In this document: piece by piece, positions 20,664 through 29,085 of the stretch
How the letters are laid out: every line of letters starts with the position of its first letter
Position numbering within the stretch: the stretch's first letter is position 1
Assembly: GCF_946885725.1 (NCBI RefSeq)
Contig: NZ_CAMPGZ010000012.1
Location: 1 to 37,639, forward strand
Source: an uncultured Nocardioides sp.
GTDB taxonomy: Bacteria; Actinomycetota; Actinomycetes; Propionibacteriales; Nocardioidaceae
Length of the DNA: 37,639 nt
Reading direction: 5' to 3'
Program-made: the position numbers and the translations under genes
The notes under the pieces: generated by a model
What the model was told of the DNA's origin: nothing
What the model saw: only the letters and a program-made list of their open reading frames with translations
The model's database searches: none

Positions 20664-21674
20664 TCAGCCGTCGGCTGCGGCGAGCGCCGCGGACGGGGCG
20701 AAGTCTACAAAGGTGGGCGCAACGCTCCTGACCGACCAACCGAGGCCGTACGCCGCCACGGCGAGGCGCGCCTCGAGCCGGCCGGCCTCCCGCGGGTCCG
20801 AGTCATGGGGGAGCGGGACGCGTGCACCACCGTCGACCGCCTCGCCCGCGAAGCCCGCGACCGCGCCGAGCCGAGCGAGCAGGACGTCCACGGGCGCGGG
20901 CGCGCCGACGCCGCGCAGCCCGGCCGGGTCGGCGTCGACGGCCGCCTGGATCGCGTCGCGGGCGCCCAGCCCGAACATGTCGCCGGCCTCAGCCCGCACC
21001 AGCCCGCGGGCACCAGGCCCGTGCTCGCCGGGCGGCAGCACCAGACCCGCCAGTCCGCGGACGACCGCGACCGGGCGGGCGCTGAGCTTGCCCTTGACCA
21101 GGTCGGCCGCCGACGCGAGCTCGTCGGCGACCGCCGGGGCGGTGACCGCCAGCGGGTTGCCGTAGGGGTCTGTGCGGCCGGCGTGGTCGTCGAGCACGTC
21201 GAGCCCTGCCGCGCCGATCGCGATGTCGGTCTGCCCGGTGCGCCACGCACGGCCCGCGGTGTCGCTGACGAGCACCGCCACGTTGGCGAAGGTGCGGTCG
21301 CGCAACGCCTCCCGCAGGCGCACCGCGGACGCGTCGGGGTCGACCGGGAGCGAGAGAACGCTGCCCTTCGCGACGTTGGACGCGTCCACTCCCGCGGCCG
21401 CGAGGACCAGACCGTGGTGGGTGCGCACGATGCGCGTGCCGCCGCGGACCGCCACCACGCGGTCGGTCTCCGCGGCGATGACGGCCTCGCGGTCGTCGTA
21501 CCGGACGCGGCCCTCGGCCTTGCTCACCACCTTGCTGGTCACGACCACGACGTCGCCGTCGCGCAGCGGCGTCTCCTCACCCAGCGCGGTCACCAGCAGG
21601 GCGGCGAGGTCGTCGCCCTCGGTCACCTCGCCGATGCCCTCGACCGGCAGCAGGACGACCGCGCCGCCGGTCAC
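20664..21674 (-). CDS. cofE: Coenzyme F420-0:gamma-L-glutamate ligase with unusual C-terminal tail
   Basis: The 336-residue protein adds glutamates to F420-0 using GTP. CofE motifs include [80 protein letters not shown] and [23 protein letters not shown]. The CofE part ends near residue 236 (GDMFGLG). In mycobacterial FbiB this point is followed by a ~200-residue FMN-binding nitroreductase domain. Here only 100 residues follow, Ala-rich and without recognisable FMN motifs. The GTG at 21674 overlaps the cofD stop by 4 bp (GTGA), which decides the start although the frame is open further up. It acts in the cytoplasm and supplies F420 for deazaflavin-dependent enzymes. Confidence 0.9.
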   Translation of the reverse strand: MTGGAVVLLPVEGIGEVTEGDDLAALLVTALGEETPLRDGDVVVVTSKVVSKAEGRVRYDDREAVIAAETDRVVAVRGGTRIVRTHHGLVLAAAGVDASNVAKGSVLSLPVDPDASAVRLREALRDRTFANVAVLVSDTAGRAWRTGQTDIAIGAAGLDVLDDHAGRTDPYGNPLAVTAPAVADELASAADLVKGKLSARPVAVVRGLAGLVLPPGEHGPGARGLVRAEAGDMFGLGARDAIQAAVDADPAGLRGVGAPAPVDVLLARLGAVAGFAGEAVDGGARVPLPHDSDPREAGRLEARLAVAAYGLGWSVRSVAPTFVDFAPSAALAAADG

Positions 21675-22675
21675 CTGCCCACCAGCCGGAAGGCAGCGGC
21701 GGCCATCGCGGCCGTCGCGTCGTGGTCGGTCATCATCAGGGGTACGGCGCGACACGGGATGCCCGCGACCTCGATCCGCGCGACCTCGGCGGCGTCGCGC
21801 TCGTCGACGAGCCAGCCGTCGAGGAGCCCGCCGTCGCGCCGGGCGCCGTAGTGCTCGGCGACCCCGGCGGCGCTGACGTCGATGCCGAGCGCGGTCAGCA
21901 GCTGCACCGCCATCCCGCGCACGTGCGTGCCGGCGACGATGGGGGAGAGGCCGACGACCGGCGCCGTGGTCGCGGCCAGGGCGTCGCGGATCTCGGTGAC
22001 CCCGATGATCGTGCCGATCGAGACGACCGGGTTGGACGGCGGCAGCACGACGACGTCGGCGGAGGTGATCGCGTCCACGACGCCGGGCGCGGCGGTCGCG
22101 GTGTCCAGGCCGATCGGCACGACCGCCCGGGCGGGCACCCGGGCGCCGAGACGCACCCAGTACTCCTGGAAGTGCACGGCTCGTTGCCCCGACGGCTCGT
22201 CGGTGTCGTCGATGACGATGTGCGTCTCGACACGGTCGTCGCTCATCGGCAGCAGCTCCACCCCGGGCTGCCAGCGCCGGCACAGCGCCTTGGTCACCGC
22301 GGACAGCGGGTAGCCCGCGTCGAGCATCTCCGTGCGGACCAGATGGGTGGCGAGGTCACGGTCGCCCAGCCCGAACCAGGTGGGCTCGACGCCGTACGCC
22401 GCCAGCTCCTCCTTGGCGTGCCAGGTCTCGTCGGTTCGGCCCCAGCCGCGGCCGGCGTCGATGCCGCCGCCGAGTGTGTACATGACCGTGTCGAGGTCGG
22501 GGCAGACCTTGAGCCCGTGCAACCAGATGTCGTCGGCGGTGTTGGCGACGACGGTGACCTGGGCGGCGGGGTCGTGCGTCGCGAGGTGCTGCAGCAGGCC
22601 CTGCAGGAACCGGGCGCCGCCGACCCCTCCGGACAGCACGGTGACGCGGGTGCCGGGCGGCGGGTCCTCGGGCAT
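21671..22675 (-). CDS. cofD: 2-phospho-L-lactate (or PEP) transferase, F420 biosynthesis
   Basis: The 334-residue protein joins Fo to the activated phospho-acid to form F420-0 or its dehydro form. Family motifs are [17 protein letters not shown] near the N-terminus, [62 protein letters not shown] and [17 protein letters not shown]. In mycobacteria the same enzyme is FbiA. The start is the ATG at 22675, with AAAGGAG 4 nt upstream; a longer form from 22723 has no ribosome site. It heads a minus-strand unit of cofD, cofE and perhaps DUF3105. It is divergent from whiB2, as fbiA is from whiB2 in M. tuberculosis. Confidence 0.95.
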   Translation of the reverse strand: MPEDPPPGTRVTVLSGGVGGARFLQGLLQHLATHDPAAQVTVVANTADDIWLHGLKVCPDLDTVMYTLGGGIDAGRGWGRTDETWHAKEELAAYGVEPTWFGLGDRDLATHLVRTEMLDAGYPLSAVTKALCRRWQPGVELLPMSDDRVETHIVIDDTDEPSGQRAVHFQEYWVRLGARVPARAVVPIGLDTATAAPGVVDAITSADVVVLPPSNPVVSIGTIIGVTEIRDALAATTAPVVGLSPIVAGTHVRGMAVQLLTALGIDVSAAGVAEHYGARRDGGLLDGWLVDERDAAEVARIEVAGIPCRAVPLMMTDHDATAAMAAAAFRLVGR

Positions 22676-22749
22676 GGATCTCCTTTGTGAGAAAGGGGTC
22701 AGGAAAAGCGGTTCGGGGGCCATGGCCCGTTCGGGTCAACCCTGCTCCC

Positions 22750-22774
22750 CGAACGTGCCTATAGCAGACGTTCG
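22750..22774. promoter_or_regulatory. Inverted repeat around a TATA core, candidate operator
   Basis: CGAACGT and ACGTTCG are perfect 7-bp arms 11 bp apart, enclosing CTATAG. A dimeric regulator bound here would cover -10 elements for cofD on the minus strand and possibly an upstream whiB2 start. No known consensus was recognised. Confidence 0.35.
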
Positions 22775-22952
22775 CTTGACTTCCCTGGTACGACAGACGT
22801 GTAATTCCAACAGTGTTGTTTGTTCCGGGGACACCCGGGTACGACCGGCACTAGCGTGGCGACACGAGAGGCAGCAAGGCGTCGGAGCTGGGCCTGCGGG
22901 CCCGGAATCACGGGAGATGTTTCCGGCGTCATTGTCGACGGGTGAGTGGAGC

Positions 22953-22970
22953 TGGACCCATTCGGGTCCA
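22953..22970 (+). promoter_or_regulatory. Stem-loop in the whiB2 leader
   Basis: TGGACCC and GGGTCCA pair perfectly over 7 bp with an ATTC loop, ending 20 nt before the GTG at 22991 and 6 nt before the purine-rich ribosome site. It could tune translation or mRNA stability. Confidence 0.35.
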
Positions 22971-22990
22971 CGGGTCGAAAGGGCGGGATC

Positions 22991-23245
22991 GTGCGAGAAC
23001 TGTTTCTCCTCGATGGAAGCGCCGAGGAGCTGGGATGGCAGGAGCGCGCCCTGTGCGCGCAGACCGATCCCGAGGCGTTCTTCCCTGAGAAGGGTGGATC
23101 GACGCGGGAGGCCAAGCGGGTGTGTCTGACCTGTGACGTGCGGTCCGAGTGCCTGGAGTACGCACTCGGTCACGACGAGCGGTTCGGCATCTGGGGCGGC
23201 CTGTCGGAGCGGGAGCGCCGCAAGCTCAAGAAGCGCGCGGTCTGA
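22991..23245 (+). CDS. whiB2: WhiB2/WhmD-family iron-sulfur transcription regulator
   Basis: The 84-residue protein has the four cluster cysteines C22, C45, C48 and C54, the GIWGG turn at 66-70 and a basic C-terminal DNA-binding tail (ERERRKLKKRAV). The segment LCAQTDPEAFFPEKGGSTREAKRVC is nearly identical to mycobacterial WhiB2 (WhmD) and Streptomyces WhiB, which control septation and sporulation. It binds a [4Fe-4S] cluster and the main sigma factor. The GTG at 22991 follows AAAGGGCGGG and gives the usual length; a GTG at 22946 would add 15 residues across the leader hairpin and is less likely. Divergent cofD/fbiA conserves the mycobacterial order. Confidence 0.93.
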   Translation: MRELFLLDGSAEELGWQERALCAQTDPEAFFPEKGGSTREAKRVCLTCDVRSECLEYALGHDERFGIWGGLSERERRKLKKRAV

Positions 23246-23374
23246 TCCGGTCCGACCCTCGGTGGCGGCACGACGGTGAGACTGTCGCGTCCGTTTGAGG
23301 CGGGTACGCCGGTGCTGCCGCGTGTGTGTCGGATCTGACGACCTGACGATTCTCGGTTGCTCGGGCCCACCCCC

Positions 23375-23380
23375 TAGGGT
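23375..23380 (+). promoter_or_regulatory. -10 box (TAGGGT) of the GT2-membrane gene
   Basis: TAGGGT ends 8 nt before the GTG at 23389, consistent with a leaderless transcript covering the glycosyltransferase and DUF5719 genes. Confidence 0.45.
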
Positions 23381-23388
23381 TGAGCGCC

Positions 23389-26268
23389 GTGGCGACCGCG
23401 GTGGAGGACCTGACGAGCACGCATGTGAGCGTGCTCGTGGTGAGCCACGACGGGTCCCGCTGGCTCGAGACGGTGCTCGACGCGGTGGCCGCGCAGACCC
23501 GCCGCCCCGACACCGTGTTCGCCGTCGACACCGGCTCGTCCGACGGCAGCGTCGACCTCCTCCACCGCCGGCTCGGCAACGACGGCTTCGTCACCGCCCC
23601 GGCTCACACCTCCTTCGGCGCCGCGGTCGCGCGCGGCCTCGCCGCCCTCCCGGACCCTGCGCCCGGTGAGGACCCCTGGATCTGGCTGCTGCACGACGAC
23701 AGCGCCCCCGCTCCCGACGCGCTCGAGGTGCTGCTCACCGCCGCGGCCGAGCAGCCGACTGTCGACGTGCTGGGGCCGAAGCTCCGCGAGTGGCCGTCGC
23801 TGCGCCGCCTGCTCGAGGTCGGCGTCACCATCAGCGGCACCGGCCGGCGCGAGACCGGCCTGGAGCGCGGCGAGTACGACCAGGGTCAGCACGACCGGCG
23901 CCGCGACGTACTCGCGGTCAACAGCGCCGGGATGCTGGTGCGTCGGTCCGTGCTCGAGAGGCTGGGCTTCGACGAGCGGCTGCCGATGTTCGGCAACGAC
24001 GTCGACTTCGGCTGGCGCGCCGCGCGTGCCGGGCACCGCACGCTCGTCGTACCCGAGGCCGTCGTCTTCCACGTGGAGGCGGCCCACCGCGGCGTCCGCA
24101 AGACCGAGCTGACCGGGCGGCACTTCCACCGCAACGAGCGGCAGGCTGCCCTTTACACGCTGCTGGCCAACACCTCCGGCAAGTGGCTGCCGTTCCTCTG
24201 GCTGCGGCTGATGCTCGGCTCGTTCGTGCGCATGCTCGGCTTCCTGCTGGTGAGGTCGCCGGGTGAGGCGCGTGACGAGCTCTCGGCCCTGGTTCGGGTC
24301 TATGCCCGGCCGCTGCGCATCCTCGCCGCACGTCGGGAGCGACGCCGTACGGCGACCGTCGGGCACGGCGACGTCAAGCACCTGCTCGCGCCCGCCTGGC
24401 TGCCCTACCGGCACGGCCTCGACTTCCTCTCCGACGTCGCCGCCGCGCTCACCAGCCACGCCTCCGACGTGTCCGCCGCGCGCCGGGCGCGGGTGCGCAC
24501 GGCGGAGGCGGGGGAGACCGGGCCGGTCCCGGCCGAGGCGCAGAACCTGCCGGAGGACACCGGTTTCCTGGCCCGGGTGCTGCGCAGTCCGTACGCCGGC
24601 GTGCTGCTCGCGCTGGTCGTGCTGTCGTTCGTGGCGAACCGAGGCCTCATCGGGGGTGGCGCGCTCTCCGGAGGCGCGCTCCTGCCGGCACCCGACGGCG
24701 CGACCGACTGGTGGCGGCTCTACCTGTCGTCCGGTCACGCGATCGGCACCGGCTCGGCGGCGCCCGCGGGGCCGTACGTGCTGCCGCTCGCGCTGCTCGG
24801 CACTCTCTTCTTCGGCCGCGCCGGGCTGGTCCTCGACCTGCTGTTCCTGTTGGCGGTCCCGCTCGCCTTCGTGGGAGCGCACCGGCTGCTCGGCCGTCTC
24901 ACCGACTCGCCGGCCGCGCGGCTGTGGGCGGCGGTGTCCTACGCGCTGCTGCCGGTGCTGACCGGCGCCGTCCAGCAGGGGCGGCTGGGCACCGTGGTCG
25001 GCACGATCGTGCTGCCGTGGCTGGTGCACTCGGCGTCGTACCTGGCCCCCTGGCACTCGCCCGACCGTCGCTGGCGCGCGGCGTTCCGGACCTCGCTGTG
25101 GCTGGCCGTGCTCGCGGCGTTCGTGCCCGTCTCTCTCGTCATCGCGCTGCCTCTGGCCGTGCTCGCCTTCGCCGGGGCGCGTCGGGCACACCCGGAGAGC
25201 CGCGGCGGGTGGCTGCCGGTCGTCACGCCGTTGCTGGTCGCGCTCGTCCTGCTGCTGCCGTGGTCGGTGCCGACGTGGGTGCACCAGGGCCCGGCGTCCT
25301 GGCTGTTCGAGGCGGGCCTGCCCGCGCCGCGCATCACCGAGCCGCTCACCCCGATGACCGCGCTGTTCGCGCGTCCCGGCGGTGATGCGCCGTGGTGGCT
25401 GGGCGTCGGCCTCGTCCTCGCGGCGGTGTTCTCGCTGGCCCGTTCCGACACCCGGCGCCAGGTCGTCCGGTGCTGGTCCGTCCTGGTCGTCGCGCTGCTC
25501 GTGGTCGTCCCGCTCGCCGCGGTGACGCACCACCTCGAGAGCAGCGTGCAGCCCCAGCCGCTGTGGCTGGGATTCCCGCTCGTCGTGGCCCAGGGTGCGG
25601 CGATCTGCGCCGTCACGATCGCCGGCACCGGGATCGCCACCCTCCTGTCGCGCTCGTCCTTCGGCTGGCGCCAGCCCGTCGGTGCGCTGGTGGTCATCGT
25701 CGCGGTGCTCGGCCCCATCGCCGGCCTGGTCTGGTGGGGGCTCGCAGGCTCCGACGGGCCGCTGGCCCGGCGTGCCGCCAACCCGGTACCGACCTACATG
25801 ACGGACACCGCCGTCACCGACCCCGCTCGCGGCGTCCTCGTCATCGAGGGCCGGCCCGGGGAGGGCTTCTCACACCTGCTCCTGCGCGGCCCCGGCCTGC
25901 GCACCGGAGACGACACCGTGCTGCCGCGGGCCGAGGACCAGGCCGAGCTCACCGATCTGGTCGCCCGGCTCGTCTCGGCCCCGGAGCCGGAGGACGTGGA
26001 GGAGCTCGGCCGGCTCGGCATCGGCTCTATCTACGCTCCGCCCGTCGCCGACATCCGCCTCTCCGGCAACCTCGACAGCCTCAGCGGCGTCACCCCGGGC
26101 AGCGCGGTCCGCCCGGGCTCGCGAGCCTGGCTCGTCGACGCCGGCGCCGCCACCGCCGTACCGCCGACCCCGTCCTCGCCGTACCGTCCCTGGCTGCTGG
26201 CCGTGCAGGGGATCGCCATCCTGGTGGTCGTCGTGCTGGCGGCCCCGACCCGGCAGGTGCGCCGATGA
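23389..26268 (+). CDS. GT2 glycosyltransferase fused to a polytopic membrane domain
   Basis: The 959-residue protein has a cytoplasmic GT-A family 2 domain (about 11-270). Its motifs are HVSVLVVSHDGSRWLETVLDAV, DTGSSDGSVDLL, LLHDDSAP and the acceptor-site NDVDFGWRAARAGH. A linker (about 290-400) leads to roughly ten membrane helices (about 404 onward, e.g. GPYVLPLALLGTLFFG, LWAAVSYALLPVLTGAVQQGRLG and WWLGVGLVLAAVFSLA). A long extracytoplasmic segment follows (about 795-925), then a last helix near the C-terminus. The membrane part resembles GT-C transferases in layout, and D residues in the first outer loop (PAPDGATDWW) could be catalytic; this is inference. Its start is the GTG at 23389 after a TAGGGT -10. 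It overlaps the DUF5719 gene by 4 bp, so the two probably act together on a surface glycan. Confidence 0.82.
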   Translation: MATAVEDLTSTHVSVLVVSHDGSRWLETVLDAVAAQTRRPDTVFAVDTGSSDGSVDLLHRRLGNDGFVTAPAHTSFGAAVARGLAALPDPAPGEDPWIWLLHDDSAPAPDALEVLLTAAAEQPTVDVLGPKLREWPSLRRLLEVGVTISGTGRRETGLERGEYDQGQHDRRRDVLAVNSAGMLVRRSVLERLGFDERLPMFGNDVDFGWRAARAGHRTLVVPEAVVFHVEAAHRGVRKTELTGRHFHRNERQAALYTLLANTSGKWLPFLWLRLMLGSFVRMLGFLLVRSPGEARDELSALVRVYARPLRILAARRERRRTATVGHGDVKHLLAPAWLPYRHGLDFLSDVAAALTSHASDVSAARRARVRTAEAGETGPVPAEAQNLPEDTGFLARVLRSPYAGVLLALVVLSFVANRGLIGGGALSGGALLPAPDGATDWWRLYLSSGHAIGTGSAAPAGPYVLPLALLGTLFFGRAGLVLDLLFLLAVPLAFVGAHRLLGRLTDSPAARLWAAVSYALLPVLTGAVQQGRLGTVVGTIVLPWLVHSASYLAPWHSPDRRWRAAFRTSLWLAVLAAFVPVSLVIALPLAVLAFAGARRAHPESRGGWLPVVTPLLVALVLLLPWSVPTWVHQGPASWLFEAGLPAPRITEPLTPMTALFARPGGDAPWWLGVGLVLAAVFSLARSDTRRQVVRCWSVLVVALLVVVPLAAVTHHLESSVQPQPLWLGFPLVVAQGAAICAVTIAGTGIATLLSRSSFGWRQPVGALVVIVAVLGPIAGLVWWGLAGSDGPLARRAANPVPTYMTDTAVTDPARGVLVIEGRPGEGFSHLLLRGPGLRTGDDTVLPRAEDQAELTDLVARLVSAPEPEDVEELGRLGIGSIYAPPVADIRLSGNLDSLSGVTPGSAVRPGSRAWLVDAGAATAVPPTPSSPYRPWLLAVQGIAILVVVVLAAPTRQVRR

Positions 26269-27731
26269 GTGACTCGACCCCCGGCAAGCGCGCCGCCCGG
26301 CGCGCCGCCCCCAAGCCCAAGGTCCGCACGCCGCGCGACCTCGGGGCGGTCACGCCCGTCGTGCTGCTGCTCGTCGCCGCGCTGGCGCTTCTGCTCACCC
26401 GCGGGCCGGAGCCGGAGGACGTCGTGGGCGGCACGGAGGGCGCGCTGGTCGACCGCACCCAGCTCGCCTGCCCGACCTCGGACCTGCCCGACCTCACCGG
26501 GCGCGACGTGCGCGCCACCGCGTCCGCCGGGCTGCTGGCCACCGACGCCCAGGGCGCCGAGCTGGGGAACGGCGGCTCGCTCGGCACGGGCCTGCCCGGC
26601 GACGAGCCGAGCGACCTCGACCTCGCGCGCGGGGAGCTGGCGCCGCTGGACGAAGCCGCCGACGGGCCGTACCTCGACGGGCGCGGCGAGCGCGCGGCCG
26701 GACTGTTCGGGTTCCGCACCGACCACCGGGGCGGTGCCACGCCGGCGACGGCGGTCGGCAGCTGCGTCACGCCGCGGGCGTCGTGGTGGTTCACCGGTGT
26801 CGGTGCCGACCTCGACCACACCTCCGAGCTGGTGCTGACCAACCTCGACCCGGGTCCGGCCGTGGTCGACGTCGACGTCTTCGGCCCCGACGGCCCGGTC
26901 GACACGATCGGCACGCGCGGCGTCACCGTCGCGCCCGGCGAGACCACGACCGTCTCGCTCGCCGATGTGGCGCCGCAGAGCCCCGAGCTGATGGTCAACG
27001 TGGAGGCGTCGCGAGGTCGGGTGGCCGTGGCCGCGTCCGACCGGTACGCCGTCGGCCCGGCCGCACCGGTCGGCTTCGCCTGGGTCGGCGACGCCACCCG
27101 CCCCAGCCGCCGGGTCCGGCTCGCCGGCGTACCCGCCGACCCGTCCACCGCCACGCTCGTCGTCGGCAACCCGGGCGACTCCGAGGCACTGGTCTCGGTC
27201 GAGGTCGCCGGTAAGGGCGGGTCGTTCACGCCCACCGGCCTCGAGGACCTCAGCGTCGCGCCGGGCACGGTGGAGACGCTCGACCTCGCCGACCTGCTGC
27301 CCAAGGGTGAGCCGGTCGCGCTGCGCGTGCGCGCCCAGGTGCCGGTGCTCGCCTCGATGCGCGCCGCGACCCGCAACGACGTGACGTACGCCGACATGGC
27401 GACCCCGCTCACCGGCCCCGCCGTCGCCCCGGTCGTGTCCGGCGGCCGCACCACCCTGCAGCTGACGGCCGGCGCCGAGCCGGCCGAGGCCGAGGTCGAG
27501 GGCTTCGACCGCCGCGGCAAGTCGACCGGCCGCGACGAGGTCACGGTCGACGCCACCGCCACTGTCATCTGGCGCCCCTCCCGCGCCACGGCGTACGTCG
27601 TGGTGCGTCCCGTCGAGGGCGCGCTGTTCGGAGCTGCCGTCCACGACCGCGGCGCCGGCCTCGCCAGCAGCGTGCTCACGCCCGTCCCGATCCGCGTCCG
27701 GCTGCCCGAGGTCGTGCCGGGTCCGCGCTGA
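26265..27731 (+). CDS. DUF5719 family membrane-anchored exported protein
   Basis: The 488-residue protein has a basic N-terminus (GKRAARRAAPKPKVRTPRD), one transmembrane helix (VTPVVLLLVAALALLLTRG, about 29-47) and a large extracytoplasmic part made of beta-rich repeats. Typical pieces are SWWFTGVGADLDHTSELVLTNLDPGPAVVDVDVFGPDG and ATLVVGNPGDSEALVSVEVAGKGG, which resemble tandem Ig-like or adhesin-like folds. DUF5719 has no known function. In this window, and commonly in actinobacteria as I recall, it follows a large GT2 protein. The ATG at 26265 overlaps the preceding stop (ATGA), so translation is coupled. A role as an accessory or acceptor in glycan assembly is inference. Confidence 0.85.
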   Translation: MSDSTPGKRAARRAAPKPKVRTPRDLGAVTPVVLLLVAALALLLTRGPEPEDVVGGTEGALVDRTQLACPTSDLPDLTGRDVRATASAGLLATDAQGAELGNGGSLGTGLPGDEPSDLDLARGELAPLDEAADGPYLDGRGERAAGLFGFRTDHRGGATPATAVGSCVTPRASWWFTGVGADLDHTSELVLTNLDPGPAVVDVDVFGPDGPVDTIGTRGVTVAPGETTTVSLADVAPQSPELMVNVEASRGRVAVAASDRYAVGPAAPVGFAWVGDATRPSRRVRLAGVPADPSTATLVVGNPGDSEALVSVEVAGKGGSFTPTGLEDLSVAPGTVETLDLADLLPKGEPVALRVRAQVPVLASMRAATRNDVTYADMATPLTGPAVAPVVSGGRTTLQLTAGAEPAEAEVEGFDRRGKSTGRDEVTVDATATVIWRPSRATAYVVVRPVEGALFGAAVHDRGAGLASSVLTPVPIRVRLPEVVPGPR

Positions 27732-27840
27732 GCGGGGGGTGTCGGTTTACCACCATCTGCTGGGATCCCGTCGCAACCGGGCCGAAACTTCACGTGGGAT
27801 CCGCCAGGAACGCGTGGGCTGCTCTGTGGAAAACGGGGTC

Positions 27841-27846
27841 TAGTGT
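27841..27846 (+). promoter_or_regulatory. -10 box (TAGTGT) of the MFS transporter gene
   Basis: TAGTGT ends 6 nt before the GTG at 27853; the transcript is probably leaderless. The remaining 110 bp back to the DUF5719 stop show no other clear signal. Confidence 0.5.
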
Positions 27847-27852
27847 GCCGCC

Positions 27853-29082
27853 GTGGAGCAGGCACGGCTGACGGGCGGGTTCTGGCGGTTCTGGGGCGCG
27901 ACGTTCCTGGCCAACATCGGTGACGGGATCCGGCTGGCGGCGTTCCCGCTGCTGGCGGCGTCGCTGACGGACGACCCGCTCGCGGTCGCGACCGTCGCCG
28001 CCGCACAGTTCCTGCCGTGGCTGCTGTTCGGGCTGATGGCCGGGTCGTGGGCGGACCGGTTCCCGTCCAGGCGGCTACTCGTCACCGCAGACGCCCTGCG
28101 CACGGTCGTCCTCGGGGTACTCGTCGCTGGGATCGCGCTCGGCTGGGCCGGCATCGCGCTGGTGGTCGCGGCGGCCGTCGTGCTCGGCGTCGGCGAGACC
28201 GTGCGCGACACCGCCGCGCAGAGCACGATCCCGCGGCTGGTCGCGGCGCCGCTGCTCGAGCGCGCCAACAGCCGCCTGGTTGCGGGCGAGATCGTCGGCA
28301 ACGAGTTCGTCGGCCCACCGGTCGGTGCCGCGCTGTTCGCGGTCGGGGCGGCGCTGCCGTTCGCCGCCAACGGGGGAGCCCTGGCGCTGGCCTTGATGCT
28401 GCTGCTCTCGGTACCGCTCAGCGCCGGGCTCCTGACCTCCCGCGAGAGGCCCGCAGCCGAGGTCGAGGACGGCGTCCGCGCCGGGCTGCGCTGGCTCGCC
28501 GGCCACCGCCTGCTGCGCACGCTCACCGGCGTGGGTGCGCTCGTCGCCGCCGCCGACGCCGCGTGGTTCTCGATCTTCGTGCTGTTCGTGCGCGACCGGC
28601 TCGACCTCGGCGTGGTCGGCTTCGGCTGGCTGCTCGCCAGTGGCGCGCTGGGCGGGCTCGTCGGGTCGTGGGCCGCCGAGCGCCTTCTGGTACGTCGGGG
28701 AGCGGTGACGCGCCACCGCGAGGTGCTCGCCGGGTCGATCGTCGTGACCGCCGGCGTGCCGGTGCTGCTGGTCGCCGTACCCGAGCTGTGGGCGGCGGTC
28801 GCCGTCACCGTCATCACCAGCGGCGGGTTCGCGCTCTTCAACGTCGCCGCGCTGTCGCTGCGCCACCGTTCCGTGCCCGAGGGCCTGGTCGGACGGGTCA
28901 CCGCCGCCGGCCGCGTCGTCACGCTGAGCTCCGCCGGCGTGGGCACCCTGCTCGGTGGCTGGCTGGCCGGCGCGATCGACCTCGCGACGCCGTTCCTGTT
29001 CAGCGGCGTGCTCGCGGTCGTCGCGCTCGCGTGGTGGTGGACCGCCTCGCGGCCCGCCGGCCCGGCACCCTCAGCCGCGTAG
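27853..29082 (+). CDS. MFS transporter (EntS/MFS_3-like)
   Basis: The 409-residue integral membrane protein has about 12 hydrophobic helices and the MFS_3 pattern: FWRFWGATFLANIGDGIRLAAFPLLAASLTDDP at the start, then AAAQFLPWLLFGLMAGSWADRFPSRRLLVTADALRTVVL, which holds the loop 2-3 motif (GSWADRFPSRR). VRDTAAQSTIPRLVAAPLLERANSRL lies in the next loop. Related proteins export siderophores or drugs; the substrate here is unknown. The GTG at 27853 follows a -10 box by 6 nt. It converges on the zincin-like gene with 3 bp between the stops. Nothing in its context links it to the envelope genes. Confidence 0.9.
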   Translation: MEQARLTGGFWRFWGATFLANIGDGIRLAAFPLLAASLTDDPLAVATVAAAQFLPWLLFGLMAGSWADRFPSRRLLVTADALRTVVLGVLVAGIALGWAGIALVVAAAVVLGVGETVRDTAAQSTIPRLVAAPLLERANSRLVAGEIVGNEFVGPPVGAALFAVGAALPFAANGGALALALMLLLSVPLSAGLLTSRERPAAEVEDGVRAGLRWLAGHRLLRTLTGVGALVAAADAAWFSIFVLFVRDRLDLGVVGFGWLLASGALGGLVGSWAAERLLVRRGAVTRHREVLAGSIVVTAGVPVLLVAVPELWAAVAVTVITSGGFALFNVAALSLRHRSVPEGLVGRVTAAGRVVTLSSAGVGTLLGGWLAGAIDLATPFLFSGVLAVVALAWWWTASRPAGPAPSAA

Positions 29083-29085
29083 AGG

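Larger units (their letters stand above)
22676..22990. other. Divergent regulatory region between cofD and whiB2
   Basis: This 315-bp stretch has no supported gene. It contains the cofD ribosome site AAAGGAG (22680-22686, minus strand) and an inverted repeat CGAACGT/ACGTTCG (22750-22756 and 22768-22774). A symmetric TATA core at 22760-22763 could serve as -10 in either direction (TATAGC plus, TATAGG minus). It also has TTGACT (22776-22781) with TGTAAT 18 nt later, another -10-like TAGCGT (22852-22857), and a 7-bp hairpin at 22953-22970. WhiB2 therefore probably has a leader of at least 120 nt and more than one promoter. Confidence 0.5.
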
